Part shown: piece by piece, positions 9,176-17,057 of the stretch
How the letters are laid out: each line of letters starts with the position of its first letter
How positions within the stretch are numbered: position 1 is the first letter of the stretch
Assembly (NCBI RefSeq): GCF_041200175.1
Contig: NZ_CP165727.1
Location: 4,600,501 to 4,664,500, forward strand
DNA from: Streptomyces sp. R33
Lineage (GTDB): Bacteria > Actinomycetota > Actinomycetes > Streptomycetales > Streptomycetaceae
Length of the DNA: 64,000 bases
Direction of reading: 5' to 3'
Program-made: the position numbers and the translations under genes
The notes under the pieces: model-generated
Told to the model about the DNA's origin: nothing
The model's database searches: none
The model's input: only the letters and a program-made list of their open reading frames with translations

Positions 9176-10233
9176 TGGCGCTGCTGAACCGCCCGGTACG
9201 GGGGGCGGAGACGGCACGCGCCGGGCGTGTTTCACGTGAAACATCCTCGTCCTGGCCGGGGTTGGGGCTGGCGGCCGTGGGCGTACTGGTGGCGTGGTGC
9301 GTACACCGGCTGGTGCCCGACGTACCCATGCTGACCGCGTCGGTGGTGCTCGGCATCGCGGTGGCCCATCTGCCGGGCATACGCGAGGTCGTACGCGGAG
9401 CAGCCCGCCCGGGGCTGTCGCTGGCCGGGCGGCGGCTGATGCGGATCGGTATCGTCCTGCTGGGCCTCGGCCTGGGCCTGGACCAGGTGCTCCGGCTGGG
9501 CTGGGCCACGGTGGCGATGGTGGCCGCGGTGGTCGCCGCCACCTTCTTCGGCACGCTCTGGCTGGGCCGCAAGCTCGGGCTCCCCGGCGACCAGCCGCTG
9601 CTGATCGCCACCGGGTACTCGATCTGCGGGGCCTCGGCGATCGGCGCGGTGAGTCAGGTATCGGGCAGCGACGAGGAGGACGTGGCCGCCTCGGTGGCGC
9701 TGGTGACCCTGTGCGGGACGCTGGCCATCGCGGTCCTCCCGCTCCTCCAGAGCCCGTTGGGGCTCTCGGACCCGGCCTTCGGGCGCTGGGTGGGCGCGAG
9801 CGTCCACGACGTCGGCCAGGTGGTCGCCACCGCCCAGACGGCGGGCCCGGGAGCGCTCGGCGAGGCCGTCCTGGTCAAGCTGATGCGGGTGGCCCTGCTG
9901 GCCCCGCTGGTGGCCGCCGTGGCCTTCTCCGTACGGGCGCGCCGACAGGGTGTGCGCACGCTCTCGGGCCGCCGCCCGGCGCCAGTGCCGCTGTTCGTGG
10001 CCGGGTTCCTTGCAGCGGCCGCGCTGCGGGCCACCGGGTTGCTGCCTAACGCGGCACTGGAGTGGGCGCACACCGCGCAGGAACTGCTGCTGGCGGCGGC
10101 CCTGTTCGGGCTGGGCAGCGCGGTGGACCTCCCCCGGCTGGCCAAGACCGGCGGAAGGGCTGCGGTCCTGGGGCTCGGAGCCTGGATCGTGGTGGCCGGT
10201 GTCTCGTACGCGGGGGTGCTGCTCACGGCATGA
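9175..10233 (+). CDS. YeiH/UPF0324-family membrane protein, putative sulfate exporter
   Basis: 352 aa, about ten hydrophobic helices. Family landmarks: LMRIGIVLLGLGLGLDQVL, GYSICGASAIGAVSQV, DEEDVAASVALVTLCGT and VGASVHDVGQVVATA. The annotated role as sulfate exporter is weakly supported across the family; transport of sulfite or sulfonates is equally possible. ATG 9175 overlaps the dioxygenase stop by one base. A perfect parS site (9229-9242) lies inside the frame and encodes the cytoplasmic residues VSRET before the first helix. Confidence 0.85.
   Translation: MALLNRPVRGAETARAGRVSRETSSSWPGLGLAAVGVLVAWCVHRLVPDVPMLTASVVLGIAVAHLPGIREVVRGAARPGLSLAGRRLMRIGIVLLGLGLGLDQVLRLGWATVAMVAAVVAATFFGTLWLGRKLGLPGDQPLLIATGYSICGASAIGAVSQVSGSDEEDVAASVALVTLCGTLAIAVLPLLQSPLGLSDPAFGRWVGASVHDVGQVVATAQTAGPGALGEAVLVKLMRVALLAPLVAAVAFSVRARRQGVRTLSGRRPAPVPLFVAGFLAAAALRATGLLPNAALEWAHTAQELLLAAALFGLGSAVDLPRLAKTGGRAAVLGLGAWIVVAGVSYAGVLLTA
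9229..9242. promoter_or_regulatory. parS centromere site 1 (intragenic)
   Basis: GTTTCACGTGAAAC, identical to the ParB-binding consensus of Streptomyces. The palindrome extends to 16 bp with flanking T and A. It lies in codons 19-23 of the YeiH-type gene. Three more perfect copies occur in this window. Confidence 0.93.
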
Positions 10234-10414
10234 CCCGCAGGAGATGTTCCATCGGCGGGAGTTGGCCAATTCCTGGCCGGAACCGACCGAACGTTCCGAC
10301 CGTCTCCTGACTTCTCGTGCCGCGCGTGCGACTCTGCGGCCGATCCGCACCGACAGCTCTTCACCCCCACCCTGCCCGCTCCGACGGGACCGGGCACGGC
10401 AGAAGGAGTCCTGC

Positions 10415-11386
10415 GTGAATCGTCATCGCACGGCAGCATCGGTCCTGATGGCGGCGGGCGCCCTGATCGCGGGCGCGCTGACGGCGGCCACCCCCTCGGC
10501 CGCCGCCGACGTCCCCGCCTCGTTCAGGCAGCAGCACAGCCAGGGTTTCTGGACCGCCGAGCGGATGCGCAGCGCCACCCCGCTGGACGTGACGGCAGCG
10601 CCCGGCACCGGGCGGGTGCGGGCCGCGGCCTCGGACCGGCCCACGGCGATCGCGCCGACGGCGGCGTCCTCCGCGACCTCCGCCGTGGCGGCCTCCCCGA
10701 CGGCGTTCCCGCAGGCGGGCGGCGCGTGGACGGGCGGCGGCGCGGTGGTCAAGACCTCGGGTCGGGTCTTCTTCACCTTCGGAGACCGGACCGCGTCCTG
10801 CTCCGGTGACTCGATCACCAGCGCCAACGGGAGCACGGTCATCACCGCCGGCCACTGCGTGAAGTACCAGGGCACCTGGCACACCAACTGGATCTTCGTC
10901 CCCGCGTACAACAACGGGAACGCGCCCTACGGCCAGTGGTCGGCCACCAAGACCTTCGCCACCGACCAGTGGGCCGCCAGCGAGGACATGAACATGGACG
11001 TCGGCCTCGCCGTCGTCGCCCCGCTGAACGGCCAGAAGCTGAGCCAGGCCGTCGGTGCCCAGGGGATCCTGTTCAACGGCGGCTACAACAAGAAGATGTA
11101 CTCGTTCGGCTTCCCGGCGGCCGCGCCCTACGACGGCACCAAGCTGGTCTACTGCAGCGGGAACTCCGGCAAGGACTTCCTGCTGACCAAGGACCACGGC
11201 CTGGGCTGCAACATGACCGGCGGCTCCAGCGGCGGCCCCTGGTTCCAGGACTTCGACGAGTCCACGGGCCTCGGCACCCAGGTCTCGGTGAACAGCTTCG
11301 GCTACACCTTCCTGCCCAACCGGATGTACGGCCCCTACTTCGGCAACGAAGCGAAGGCGGCCTACGACAAGGCCCAGAATTCCTGA
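10415..11386 (+). CDS. Secreted trypsin-like serine protease
   Basis: 323 aa. Signal peptide of about 35 residues (basic VNRHRTAAS, hydrophobic core, cut near AAA-D), a propeptide-like Ala/Pro region, then a chymotrypsin-fold domain. The triad is His147 (TAGHCV), Asp195 (NMDVGLAV) and Ser272 (GGSSGGPW). Two cysteines flank the active histidine loop. The protease is expected outside the cell. Start GTG 10415 follows AGAAGGAG at 8 nt. The following element is the tRNA-Ser gene used as an integration site. Confidence 0.9.
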   Translation: MNRHRTAASVLMAAGALIAGALTAATPSAAADVPASFRQQHSQGFWTAERMRSATPLDVTAAPGTGRVRAAASDRPTAIAPTAASSATSAVAASPTAFPQAGGAWTGGGAVVKTSGRVFFTFGDRTASCSGDSITSANGSTVITAGHCVKYQGTWHTNWIFVPAYNNGNAPYGQWSATKTFATDQWAASEDMNMDVGLAVVAPLNGQKLSQAVGAQGILFNGGYNKKMYSFGFPAAAPYDGTKLVYCSGNSGKDFLLTKDHGLGCNMTGGSSGGPWFQDFDESTGLGTQVSVNSFGYTFLPNRMYGPYFGNEAKAAYDKAQNS

Positions 11387-11425
11387 CCCGGCGGCCCCCC
11401 ACCTGCCGGTACTCTGTACCGGCCA

Positions 11426-11510
11426 GGTGGGTTGCCCGAGCGGCCTAAGGGAACGGTCTTGAAAACCGTCGTGGCGCGAGTCACCGTGGGTTCAAATCCC
11501 ACACCCACCG
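11426..11510 (+). tRNA. tRNA-Ser (anticodon UGA), integration target
   Basis: 85 nt with a full cloverleaf: acceptor GGTGGGT (11426-11432) pairs with ACCCACC (11503-11509), discriminator G, long variable arm typical of serine tRNAs, T arm GTGGG-TTCAAAT-CCCAC. The anticodon loop CTTGAAA reads UGA, decoding UCA. Its 3' part (11457-11510) is duplicated at attR, so the integrated element restored a complete gene. CCA is not encoded. Confidence 0.95.
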
Positions 11511-11511
11511 C
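11457..11511. repeat. attL, 55-bp direct repeat copy 1
   Basis: Identical over 55 bp to 29946-30000. It starts in the tRNA anticodon arm (TCTTGAAAACCG) and ends one base beyond the tRNA 3' end. The bases just outside differ (G at 11456 against C at 29945; T at 11512 against A at 30001), which fixes the limits. Confidence 0.95.
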
Positions 11512-11513
11512 TT

Positions 11514-11540
11514 GCAGGTCAGAGAAGTAGCAGGTCAGAG
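11514..11540. repeat. Tandem 11-bp repeats beside attL, possible integrase arm sites
   Basis: GCAGGTCAGAG occurs at 11514-11524 and 11530-11540, exactly 16 bp apart and starting 3 bp after attL. A third copy lies inside the element at 16867-16877. The position suggests arm-type integrase or excisionase sites; binding is inferred. Confidence 0.5.
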
Positions 11541-11570
11541 GGCGGGTACCCGAACCGGGTGCCCGCCCTC
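11538..11570. terminator. Hairpin terminator after tRNA-Ser
   Basis: 15-bp stem, 11538-11552 with 11556-11570, one mismatch and a 3-nt loop, 28 bp past the tRNA. It belongs to the element, so it replaces the tRNA's former terminator, which now lies beyond attR at 30024-30059. Confidence 0.7.
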
Positions 11571-11612
11571 TCTGCTCATCCTGTCTCACCTTGATGCACC
11601 CGTATCCCGCTG

Positions 11613-11645
11613 TTGACCAGCGCGTATGGGCCATCTGTGGGCCAG
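11613..11645. repeat. Left-end arm-type repeat shared with the right end
   Basis: TTGACC (11613-11618), then TGGGCCATCTGTGGGCCAG (11627-11645). The right end has TTGACC (29829-29834) and TGGGCCATGCGTGGGCCAG (29854-29872), 17 of 19 bases identical in the longer part. Each long copy contains TGGGCCA twice. Matching repeats just inside both ends are what arm-type integrase sites look like. Confidence 0.55.
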
Positions 11646-11655
11646 GATCACGACG

Positions 11656-12114
11656 CTAGACCTGCGCACTCCTGGCGTCGCGCCGCCGCGCCACGTAGCG
11701 GAGCAGGGCCCAGATCGCCGCAGCGTTGACCAGGGCGCTGACCAGGACCACGCCGTAGAAGCCGAATTCGGACCACATGTCGAGCTTGCTGTCGATGGAT
11801 GTGTCCGGTGCCACCCAGTCCGCGGGGAGTGGGTCCGACTCCGAGGGGTAGTCCGTGGGCAGCTTCGTGGGCGGCTGAGAGCCGTACTGGGGATGGGGAT
11901 CCATGGGCGGGGCCGAGTCCAGGGCGTCCGCCGCGGGTCCGAAGGACGTCAGCAGCAAAACGCTGACCGGCGCCGTGGCCAGGATCGGCCAGACTCCGAA
12001 GAACCCGATGTCGCCCGTCCGGCTGCCGACCGCGACGTAGATCAGCATCGCGACCACCAGGGTCAGGTATCCACCGGGCACCCACATCTCAGGCTTCGAC
12101 CAGCGCCGCACCAT
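11656..12114 (-). CDS. Small membrane protein, SCO4225-like
   Basis: 152 aa with two hydrophobic segments near the N-terminus (YLTLVVAMLIYVAVG and FGVWPILATAPVSVLLLTSF), a hydrophilic Pro/Asp-rich loop (about residues 65-110) and a third helix (FGFYGVVLVSALVNAAAIWALL) before a basic tail. It resembles the Streptomyces SCO4225-type membrane proteins as I recall them. Function is unknown. It sits unusually between the integrase and attL, so it is the outermost gene of the element. Start ATG 12114 has only a weak GGAACGGG upstream. Confidence 0.7.
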   Translation of the reverse strand: MVRRWSKPEMWVPGGYLTLVVAMLIYVAVGSRTGDIGFFGVWPILATAPVSVLLLTSFGPAADALDSAPPMDPHPQYGSQPPTKLPTDYPSESDPLPADWVAPDTSIDSKLDMWSEFGFYGVVLVSALVNAAAIWALLRYVARRRDARSAQV

Positions 12115-12183
12115 GACGTTCCCCGTTCCCGTTCCGCTTCGTTCGACCTGCGCTCAGTCTCGAAGCTGCCGAGGATCGCCACC

Positions 12184-12227
12184 TGAGTACGCCTACTCAT
12201 CGTGCTCGGCCCTGAGTACCTGCTCAG
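12184..12227. promoter_or_regulatory. Pair of related TGAGTA palindromes upstream of the membrane protein gene
   Basis: TGAGTA-CGCC-TACTCA (12184-12199) and CTGAGTA-CC-TGCTCAG (12212-12227) share the TGAGTAC half-site and lie in the 190-bp gap after the integrase gene. They could be an operator for the outermost gene or integrase/excisionase sites. Confidence 0.45.
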
Positions 12228-12308
12228 AGCCGTGCACGGCAAGCACGCCGGGGACACCGCGCAACGTATCCCCTCATGTCTGGCACACGACCCCGGAGGA
12301 TTCCGCGG

Positions 12309-13694
12309 CTAGCCGCCGTTGAGACCCCGCTCGATCAGTTCGTTCGCACGCGACTGCTGGCCCCTGAGGATCTTGGCGTAGAACCGGAACAGGACCGTCA
12401 GGCTGTGCCCGGCTCGGCGGGCCACTTCCACCGGGTCGACCCCCAGGTTGATCCACAGGGACACGCCGGCGTGCCTGAGCGAGTACGGCACGTCCGCCAG
12501 CGGGGACTCGGCCTCTTCCGGAGACAGCGCCATGACTCGGGCGGCGTCCCAGAGTTCGCAGTACTCCGTGGACCGCACTCGCCCACCTCGGGCTGCCCGG
12601 AACAGCCGGCCGTCGTCGGCCACCCCGAACTGCTCGATGTGCTCCCGCAGCATCGCGGTGAGGATCGGCGGGATCGGCACCGAGCGCGTTGCTCGGCGGG
12701 CACGGTGCTTCAGGCCGCGCTGGTCGAAGGACTGCCCGTCATCAGTCCACCCGGCGCCGACCTCGGGGCGGCTACCGCCGAGAACGAGTTCGCCCCATCC
12801 CGTCTCCGGCAGTCGGCAGTCGGACTTGCGCAGCGCGGCGATTTCGGAAGGCCGCATTGCCGCGTAGTACAGGCAGCCGAAGAACCCGGCCATTTGCTCT
12901 CCACGGGCGCTGAGCTGCCGCACTGCAGCGATCAGCTCGGCTGCCTGCTGAGGGTTCGGGACGTAGCGGAAGTCGACCTCGTCGTCCTTGGCCGGCGCGC
13001 TCCAGTCGACGAGGCCAAGCGGGTTGGCGGGCAGAATCCCGCGCTCCACGGAGTACCGCAGCGCGTTGCTCAGGACCATGCGCTTGCGGCTCACCGTGTT
13101 GTCGGCGGCGGCCTTTCCGTCGAGCCTCTTAGAGAGGGCGTCCAAGGCCGCACGCAGGCGCTCAGGCCGTCCGGCCTCGGTGACCTTGATCGTGTTGCCA
13201 GCGATCCAGGCGAGGGCCACAGCGATGTCCTCCGGCGGCTTCTCGACCTCATGGCGCGAGCGCAGCGTTCCATCCTCGGCAAGGACGGCGCGGAAGGCCC
13301 AGGCGTAGAGGGCTTGCCGCAGCACGGCGGCTTTGGGCATGCCCCGCGAGCTGGGGACGAAGGCCGGCGTCATCGTCGCCAGGGCGTCGGCGATGCTCGC
13401 ACGGTGCTTCGCGGAGGCCTTCGGCCACTTCATGAGCATGTACGCGGTCGCGTGCTCGTACCAGGTCGGTGTGGTCAGCGCCTCGAACTCCGAGGCTGGA
13501 AGACCAGTCTGCTCGTCGAACTGCTCGCGGTTCCGAAGCGCGGCCAACAGCTCGGAACGGCGGCCGTCTGCTTGGGGCTTCAACCTGAAGCTGCGCGAAT
13601 GGGGGCGGTTCCCCACCCGCCAGCGCAGCTCGAACGGCTTGGGGCGACCCTTGCGCTGCCTGATGGACCAGATGTCTACGTCGTACGTGAGCAT
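12309..13694 (-). CDS. Tyrosine site-specific integrase of the AICE
   Basis: 461 aa. An N-terminal SAM-like/core-binding region (about residues 80-250) is followed by the catalytic domain. Visible active-site residues are Arg281 (AAMRPSEIAAL), Arg407 in YSLRHAG (family usually H-x-x-R-H; here the first His is Tyr), GHS in RRAGHSLTVL, and nucleophile Tyr439 (FRFYAK). It should recombine attP with the tRNA-Ser attB. Start ATG 13694 follows GGGAGAG at 4 nt; the longer frame to 13769 reads through the hairpin. It is the last gene of the replication/excision block. Confidence 0.93.
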   Translation of the reverse strand: MLTYDVDIWSIRQRKGRPKPFELRWRVGNRPHSRSFRLKPQADGRRSELLAALRNREQFDEQTGLPASEFEALTTPTWYEHATAYMLMKWPKASAKHRASIADALATMTPAFVPSSRGMPKAAVLRQALYAWAFRAVLAEDGTLRSRHEVEKPPEDIAVALAWIAGNTIKVTEAGRPERLRAALDALSKRLDGKAAADNTVSRKRMVLSNALRYSVERGILPANPLGLVDWSAPAKDDEVDFRYVPNPQQAAELIAAVRQLSARGEQMAGFFGCLYYAAMRPSEIAALRKSDCRLPETGWGELVLGGSRPEVGAGWTDDGQSFDQRGLKHRARRATRSVPIPPILTAMLREHIEQFGVADDGRLFRAARGGRVRSTEYCELWDAARVMALSPEEAESPLADVPYSLRHAGVSLWINLGVDPVEVARRAGHSLTVLFRFYAKILRGQQSRANELIERGLNGG

Positions 13695-13752
13695 GTCTCT
13701 CCCAAGGGAGAGGGGGCCAGCTGACGGCCGGCCCCCTCGTTCTGGACGTGGG

Positions 13753-13938
13753 TCAGGCGGCTTCCTCACACCCGGACAGCCACGCGTCCAGGTCCGAGCG
13801 GCGCACGCGCAGTTGGCCGTTGGGGAGCTTGAACAGGCGGGGCCCCTTACCTCGGGCCCGCATGCGGTAGAACGCTGCTCGGCTCATGCCGAGCTCTTCC
13901 AGAACCTCGACCAGCTTGAGCATTTGCGGGCGTGCCAT
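13753..13938 (-). CDS. Excisionase-like helix-turn-helix protein
   Basis: 61 aa, a MerR/AlpA-type HTH of the HTH_17 excisionase class: LKLVEVLEELGMSRAAFYRM supplies the recognition helix region, followed by the wing LPNGQLRVRRSDLDAWL. It lies directly upstream of the integrase (58-bp gap) and downstream of the helicase gene, the usual xis position in AICEs. It probably bends DNA at the att arms during excision. ATG 13938 follows GGAGACAG. Confidence 0.85.
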   Translation of the reverse strand: MARPQMLKLVEVLEELGMSRAAFYRMRARGKGPRLFKLPNGQLRVRRSDLDAWLSGCEEAA

Positions 13939-13969
13939 GGCTGTCTCCTGAAGTGAGTCGGTACGGGGT

Positions 13970-15751
13970 TCAGCAGCAGGGGTGGGTGGTGATCCCGAGA
14001 CCGGCGGAGGGGTCCAGGGGCTCCTGGCACACGGTGCAGAGGGGGTGAGGACCAGAGATTGCGTGTTTTCCAGCGTCCGCAGTGTCCGCAGCGTCCGGTG
14101 ACCTCTGTTCGTGCAGGTCAGTGGGAGCGTGGGTTGCGGACACTGAGGCGGAGCCAGCGTCCGGTCCAGCGTCCACAGCGTCCGCGAAAGCGGGTTGCGG
14201 ACGCTGACCGGGTGCTGTGCGGACGCTGGCCGGGTTGCCAGCGTCCGCAGGAATCAGCAGGTCACGACCAGTTGCGGACGCTACGGACGCTGCGGACGCT
14301 GAAATCCGTGCATCTCTGGTGTCCGGAGTCGCGGTCAGTGTGTAGAGGCGCTGGCGGTGCCGGTCCGGAGTGCGCTTGGAGTCGTCGAAGGTGATGCCGA
14401 CGGAGCGCAGGATCGGTGCGAGGCGCTTGAGCTGTCCGCCGGCGCGGGTGGCGTCCTTTGGCCACTTCGGATGGACCGTGTCCGGGTTGGGCAGGTGCTC
14501 CAACAGCATCCCCGCGGTTCCCGCCCAAGAGCCGTCCGCTTCCACGAGCGAGACGACCGCGCTGCCGAAGGGGTCTCCTTCAAGGGCGTCGGCCGCGACC
14601 TCGGCGGAGGACGTCGTGTAGGACGCGAGGGTGTTCCAGCCGTTGATTCGGTCGACAGCGGCCAGGACCCGGGCGAAGTCCGCCATACGAGGCATCCGCT
14701 CCAGCCGCACGCGCGGCAGCTCCCGCAGCACCGCCGACAGCAGGTCGAAGAGGGCGGCGAGGATCGCCGGGCGGGCGTCGCCGAAGGCCCCGTCGAGCTC
14801 TTCCTCGGTACGGCGGCGGTCTTCGTCGATGAGCTGGAGGTCCAGCACCAGCAGCCGCTCGGCGAGGTCACCAGCCAGCGCGCCGGCGTCGATGGTCGTC
14901 ATAGCCAGAACGCGCCGGAAGGTGAGGACCACCACGTCGTCGTCCGTGTAGAGGGCGCGGTCCACGATGCCGTCGCCGGTCACGGCCTTGCACAGCGTGT
15001 CTGACAGCCACGGCGGGATCGTGCTGATGTTGTCCAGGCACAAGGCCCAGGAGTTGAACGCCTGGGTTGCCCACGCCTTCACGTCCCGTGGCTGGCTCCT
15101 CTTGGCGGCCGGGGAAGGGTCGATCAGGTTCACGATCGTCTGCGCGGCCTTCGACTTCCCCGTGCCCTGCTCGCCCTTGAATGTGAGGACGGGGTGCGGG
15201 ATGTGCGGGATCCACGCGGCGACCAGCCAGGCGACCAGCTGGTGGAAGGCCTCGTCGTCCATGTTCACCAGGCCGCGCAGCAGAGCCAGGCCCTCGCCGG
15301 ATCGCCTCTGGACGGGTTCGGGCATGACGGCCATTGCTCCGGACCGGCGGAAGAGCACCGGCGAGCGGTCCCGCACCGACCAGCCGTCAGGGGTGGCGAC
15401 CACGCAGCGGCCGTCAGCCGTGCCGAGGTCGACCACGACCTGGTGGGCGCCGCCGGCCACGCGCAGCATGACGGGGACCGGGTCGTTAGCGGCGGCCATC
15501 CCTTCGAGGACGGTCATCGCGTCCGCGAGCGCCGACTGGGAGGCGACAGCTCCGTCGTTGATGTCGGTGAACAGCCGGGACATCTGCGAGCGAAGCCCTG
15601 CTTTTCCCCGGAGCGGCATGGCGAGGTTCGGACCGTGCTTCCTGACCCCGTACGGGCGCCCGTCCTCGGAGGTCACCAGGTCATAGCGCTCACGTGCGAG
15701 CGCGACGAGCTGCGCCGCCTGCGAGGGGCCCTTGCCCTTCTGAGCACTCAC
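13970..15751 (-). CDS. Replication helicase-like ATPase of the AICE
   Basis: 593 aa. A P-loop (GEQGTGKSK, Lys199) sits in a domain with WALCLDNIS as Walker B and a following RRVLAMTTIDAG sensor region, like the D5/virulence-associated helicases that accompany primase-polymerase replicons. The last 150 residues are low-complexity Ala/Asp/Ser and end in a CTVCQEPLD...HPCC zinc-ribbon-like cysteine set. The GTG start at 15751 overlaps the primase stop (GTGA), so the pair is coupled. The 3' coding region holds an iteron-like repeat array (14071-14301). Role in replication of the excised element is inferred from the pairing. Confidence 0.8.
   Translation of the reverse strand: MSAQKGKGPSQAAQLVALARERYDLVTSEDGRPYGVRKHGPNLAMPLRGKAGLRSQMSRLFTDINDGAVASQSALADAMTVLEGMAAANDPVPVMLRVAGGAHQVVVDLGTADGRCVVATPDGWSVRDRSPVLFRRSGAMAVMPEPVQRRSGEGLALLRGLVNMDDEAFHQLVAWLVAAWIPHIPHPVLTFKGEQGTGKSKAAQTIVNLIDPSPAAKRSQPRDVKAWATQAFNSWALCLDNISTIPPWLSDTLCKAVTGDGIVDRALYTDDDVVVLTFRRVLAMTTIDAGALAGDLAERLLVLDLQLIDEDRRRTEEELDGAFGDARPAILAALFDLLSAVLRELPRVRLERMPRMADFARVLAAVDRINGWNTLASYTTSSAEVAADALEGDPFGSAVVSLVEADGSWAGTAGMLLEHLPNPDTVHPKWPKDATRAGGQLKRLAPILRSVGITFDDSKRTPDRHRQRLYTLTATPDTRDARISASAASVASATGRDLLIPADAGNPASVRTAPGQRPQPAFADAVDAGPDAGSASVSATHAPTDLHEQRSPDAADTADAGKHAISGPHPLCTVCQEPLDPSAGLGITTHPCC
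14071..14301. repeat. Iteron-like array, candidate replication origin
   Basis: About 14 copies, most exact and the rest with a single substitution, of the 10-mer CAGCGTCCGC or its complement GCGGACGCTG in 231 bp. Forward starts: 14071, 14080, 14089, 14155, 14167, 14176, 14239. Reverse starts: 14136, 14197, 14219, 14274, 14283, 14292. Adjacent copies are spaced 9 bp. Copies on both strands encode different peptides, so the constraint is not only at protein level. The array lies inside the 3' end of the helicase gene. Confidence 0.65.
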
Positions 15752-16614
15752 CGAACGCTCCGTCCGGCGCGGGTCTTGGCGCTGTCGATCGTCCGGGCGG
15801 CTCCCCGCTCGGGGTGCCCCTTGTCGCACGCGGCCCTCAGCAGCTCGGCGGCGATCCCCTCGCCGTCCTGGTGCTGCTCGAAGGCGCGGCAGGCGGCCCA
15901 GAACAGCCGGTTGTTCAGCTCTCCGTCAGGCGCCTCGAGGACGAACCGCACCAGTGCATCCCCTCCGGCCGTGCCGTCACGGGGCTCAGGGACGGCGGCC
16001 GGGCGGGGCGTCTTGCGCTCCTCTGCGGTCGCCAGGTCGAGGAGCGTGGCCGGTACCGGCTCGATGCCGACGTGCGGGTCGCTGATGGCCTCATAGACGC
16101 CCTTAGGCGTCCAGGATCCCGGGCCGACGAGGTACCCGCCGGCGCCCCGGATGTCGATGCCAGGCCCGATCCGGCTCGCTGAGTTCGGCACCACCGTGCC
16201 GGCCGGGGTCGCGTAGTACAGGTGGAGTCCGCTGCTGGGCGTCAACACGGTGACCGTGGTCGTCAGGGTGAAGGCATGCCGGATGGCCAGACCTTCGAGC
16301 GCGGCAACTCCGTCGACGCCGTTCTTGCGGTCGAGGTCCACACCGACGACCCACGCGCTGGGAGCACCGCACGCGATCCCGTACCCCGTGGCCCGGGGAG
16401 CCGACTTGAAGAGGTGGTGTACGCGGTCGGGATCGGCGCTGGCGTCATGAACGCCGTGGCCTAGAAGCCCGCACTCGCCCCGGCACAGCTCACCGGGGTG
16501 GGGGCTGCGCAGGGCGGGCAGCTTGTTGGGGGCCAGCGGGAAGACGGGCAGTCCGTGGCCGGCAGCGACCATCGCGCTGCGGAGGGCCTTGGACCAGAAC
16601 AAAGACAAAGGCAT
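15748..16614 (-). CDS. Primase-polymerase (prim-pol) of the AICE
   Basis: 288 aa AEP-type domain. Visible features: hydrophobic opening VFPLAPNKLPAL, cysteine/histidine cluster CRGECGLLGHGVHDAS, the metal-binding motif WVVGVDLDRKNG (Asp-x-Asp), SSGLHLYY and DIRGAGGYLVGPGS. This matches the N-terminal prim-pol proteins used as replication initiators by a class of AICEs. ATG 16614 follows GGAGG. The stop overlaps the helicase start. Upstream lies 440 bp without a gene, which may carry the promoter and part of the origin. Confidence 0.88.
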   Translation of the reverse strand: MPLSLFWSKALRSAMVAAGHGLPVFPLAPNKLPALRSPHPGELCRGECGLLGHGVHDASADPDRVHHLFKSAPRATGYGIACGAPSAWVVGVDLDRKNGVDGVAALEGLAIRHAFTLTTTVTVLTPSSGLHLYYATPAGTVVPNSASRIGPGIDIRGAGGYLVGPGSWTPKGVYEAISDPHVGIEPVPATLLDLATAEERKTPRPAAVPEPRDGTAGGDALVRFVLEAPDGELNNRLFWAACRAFEQHQDGEGIAAELLRAACDKGHPERGAARTIDSAKTRAGRSVR

Positions 16615-17057
16615 GCTTGAGAGACCTCCGGTCTCGTGGAAGTGGGATGGAGGAGCAGGGCGGGCCGTGATCTTTGGCGAGAGTCGGCCCGCCCTAGCCA
16701 TGGCTAGTCGCAGGTGCGGAGGGCCTGGTCGTCCCAGACGTGATCGCTGTGATTCAGGTGATCTCCCTTCGCGTCCCTATGGACGGAGTGAGGCCCGGAT
16801 TCGTTACACCTCGCGCGACCGCGCGCGCGTGGGACGGTCTCATGAGTTCCACCAATGTTCCTTTTCGCAGGTCAGAGGCCTGAGCCTGGGTCTCACGGTG
16901 AGCCCCTCCACCTCTAGTACGTTTTTTCGGCGAATCTGTTACACCTGCGGATCGGAGTGGGACAGACGCGGTGGGTGCTGGTGGAGCAGCGTTCGCGCCC
17001 GCGCGCGTAGGGCGGTGCAGAAAGTGCAGAAACCTCGGCACTCATCTGCCGGCCCGG
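16615..17057. other. Non-coding region upstream of the prim-pol gene
   Basis: About 440 bp with no convincing gene. It contains a perfect 14-bp palindrome CTAGCCATGGCTAG (16694-16707), a direct repeat GTTACACCT (16803-16811 and 16938-16946), a copy of GCAGGTCAGAG (16867-16877) and runs of CG dinucleotides. It should carry the leftward promoter for prim-pol and may be part of the replication origin. Confidence 0.5.

Noticed and set aside
16754..17041. 95-aa leftward open frame upstream of prim-pol
   Set aside because: No ribosome site, no recognisable fold, and the frame crosses palindromes and repeats; treated as non-coding.
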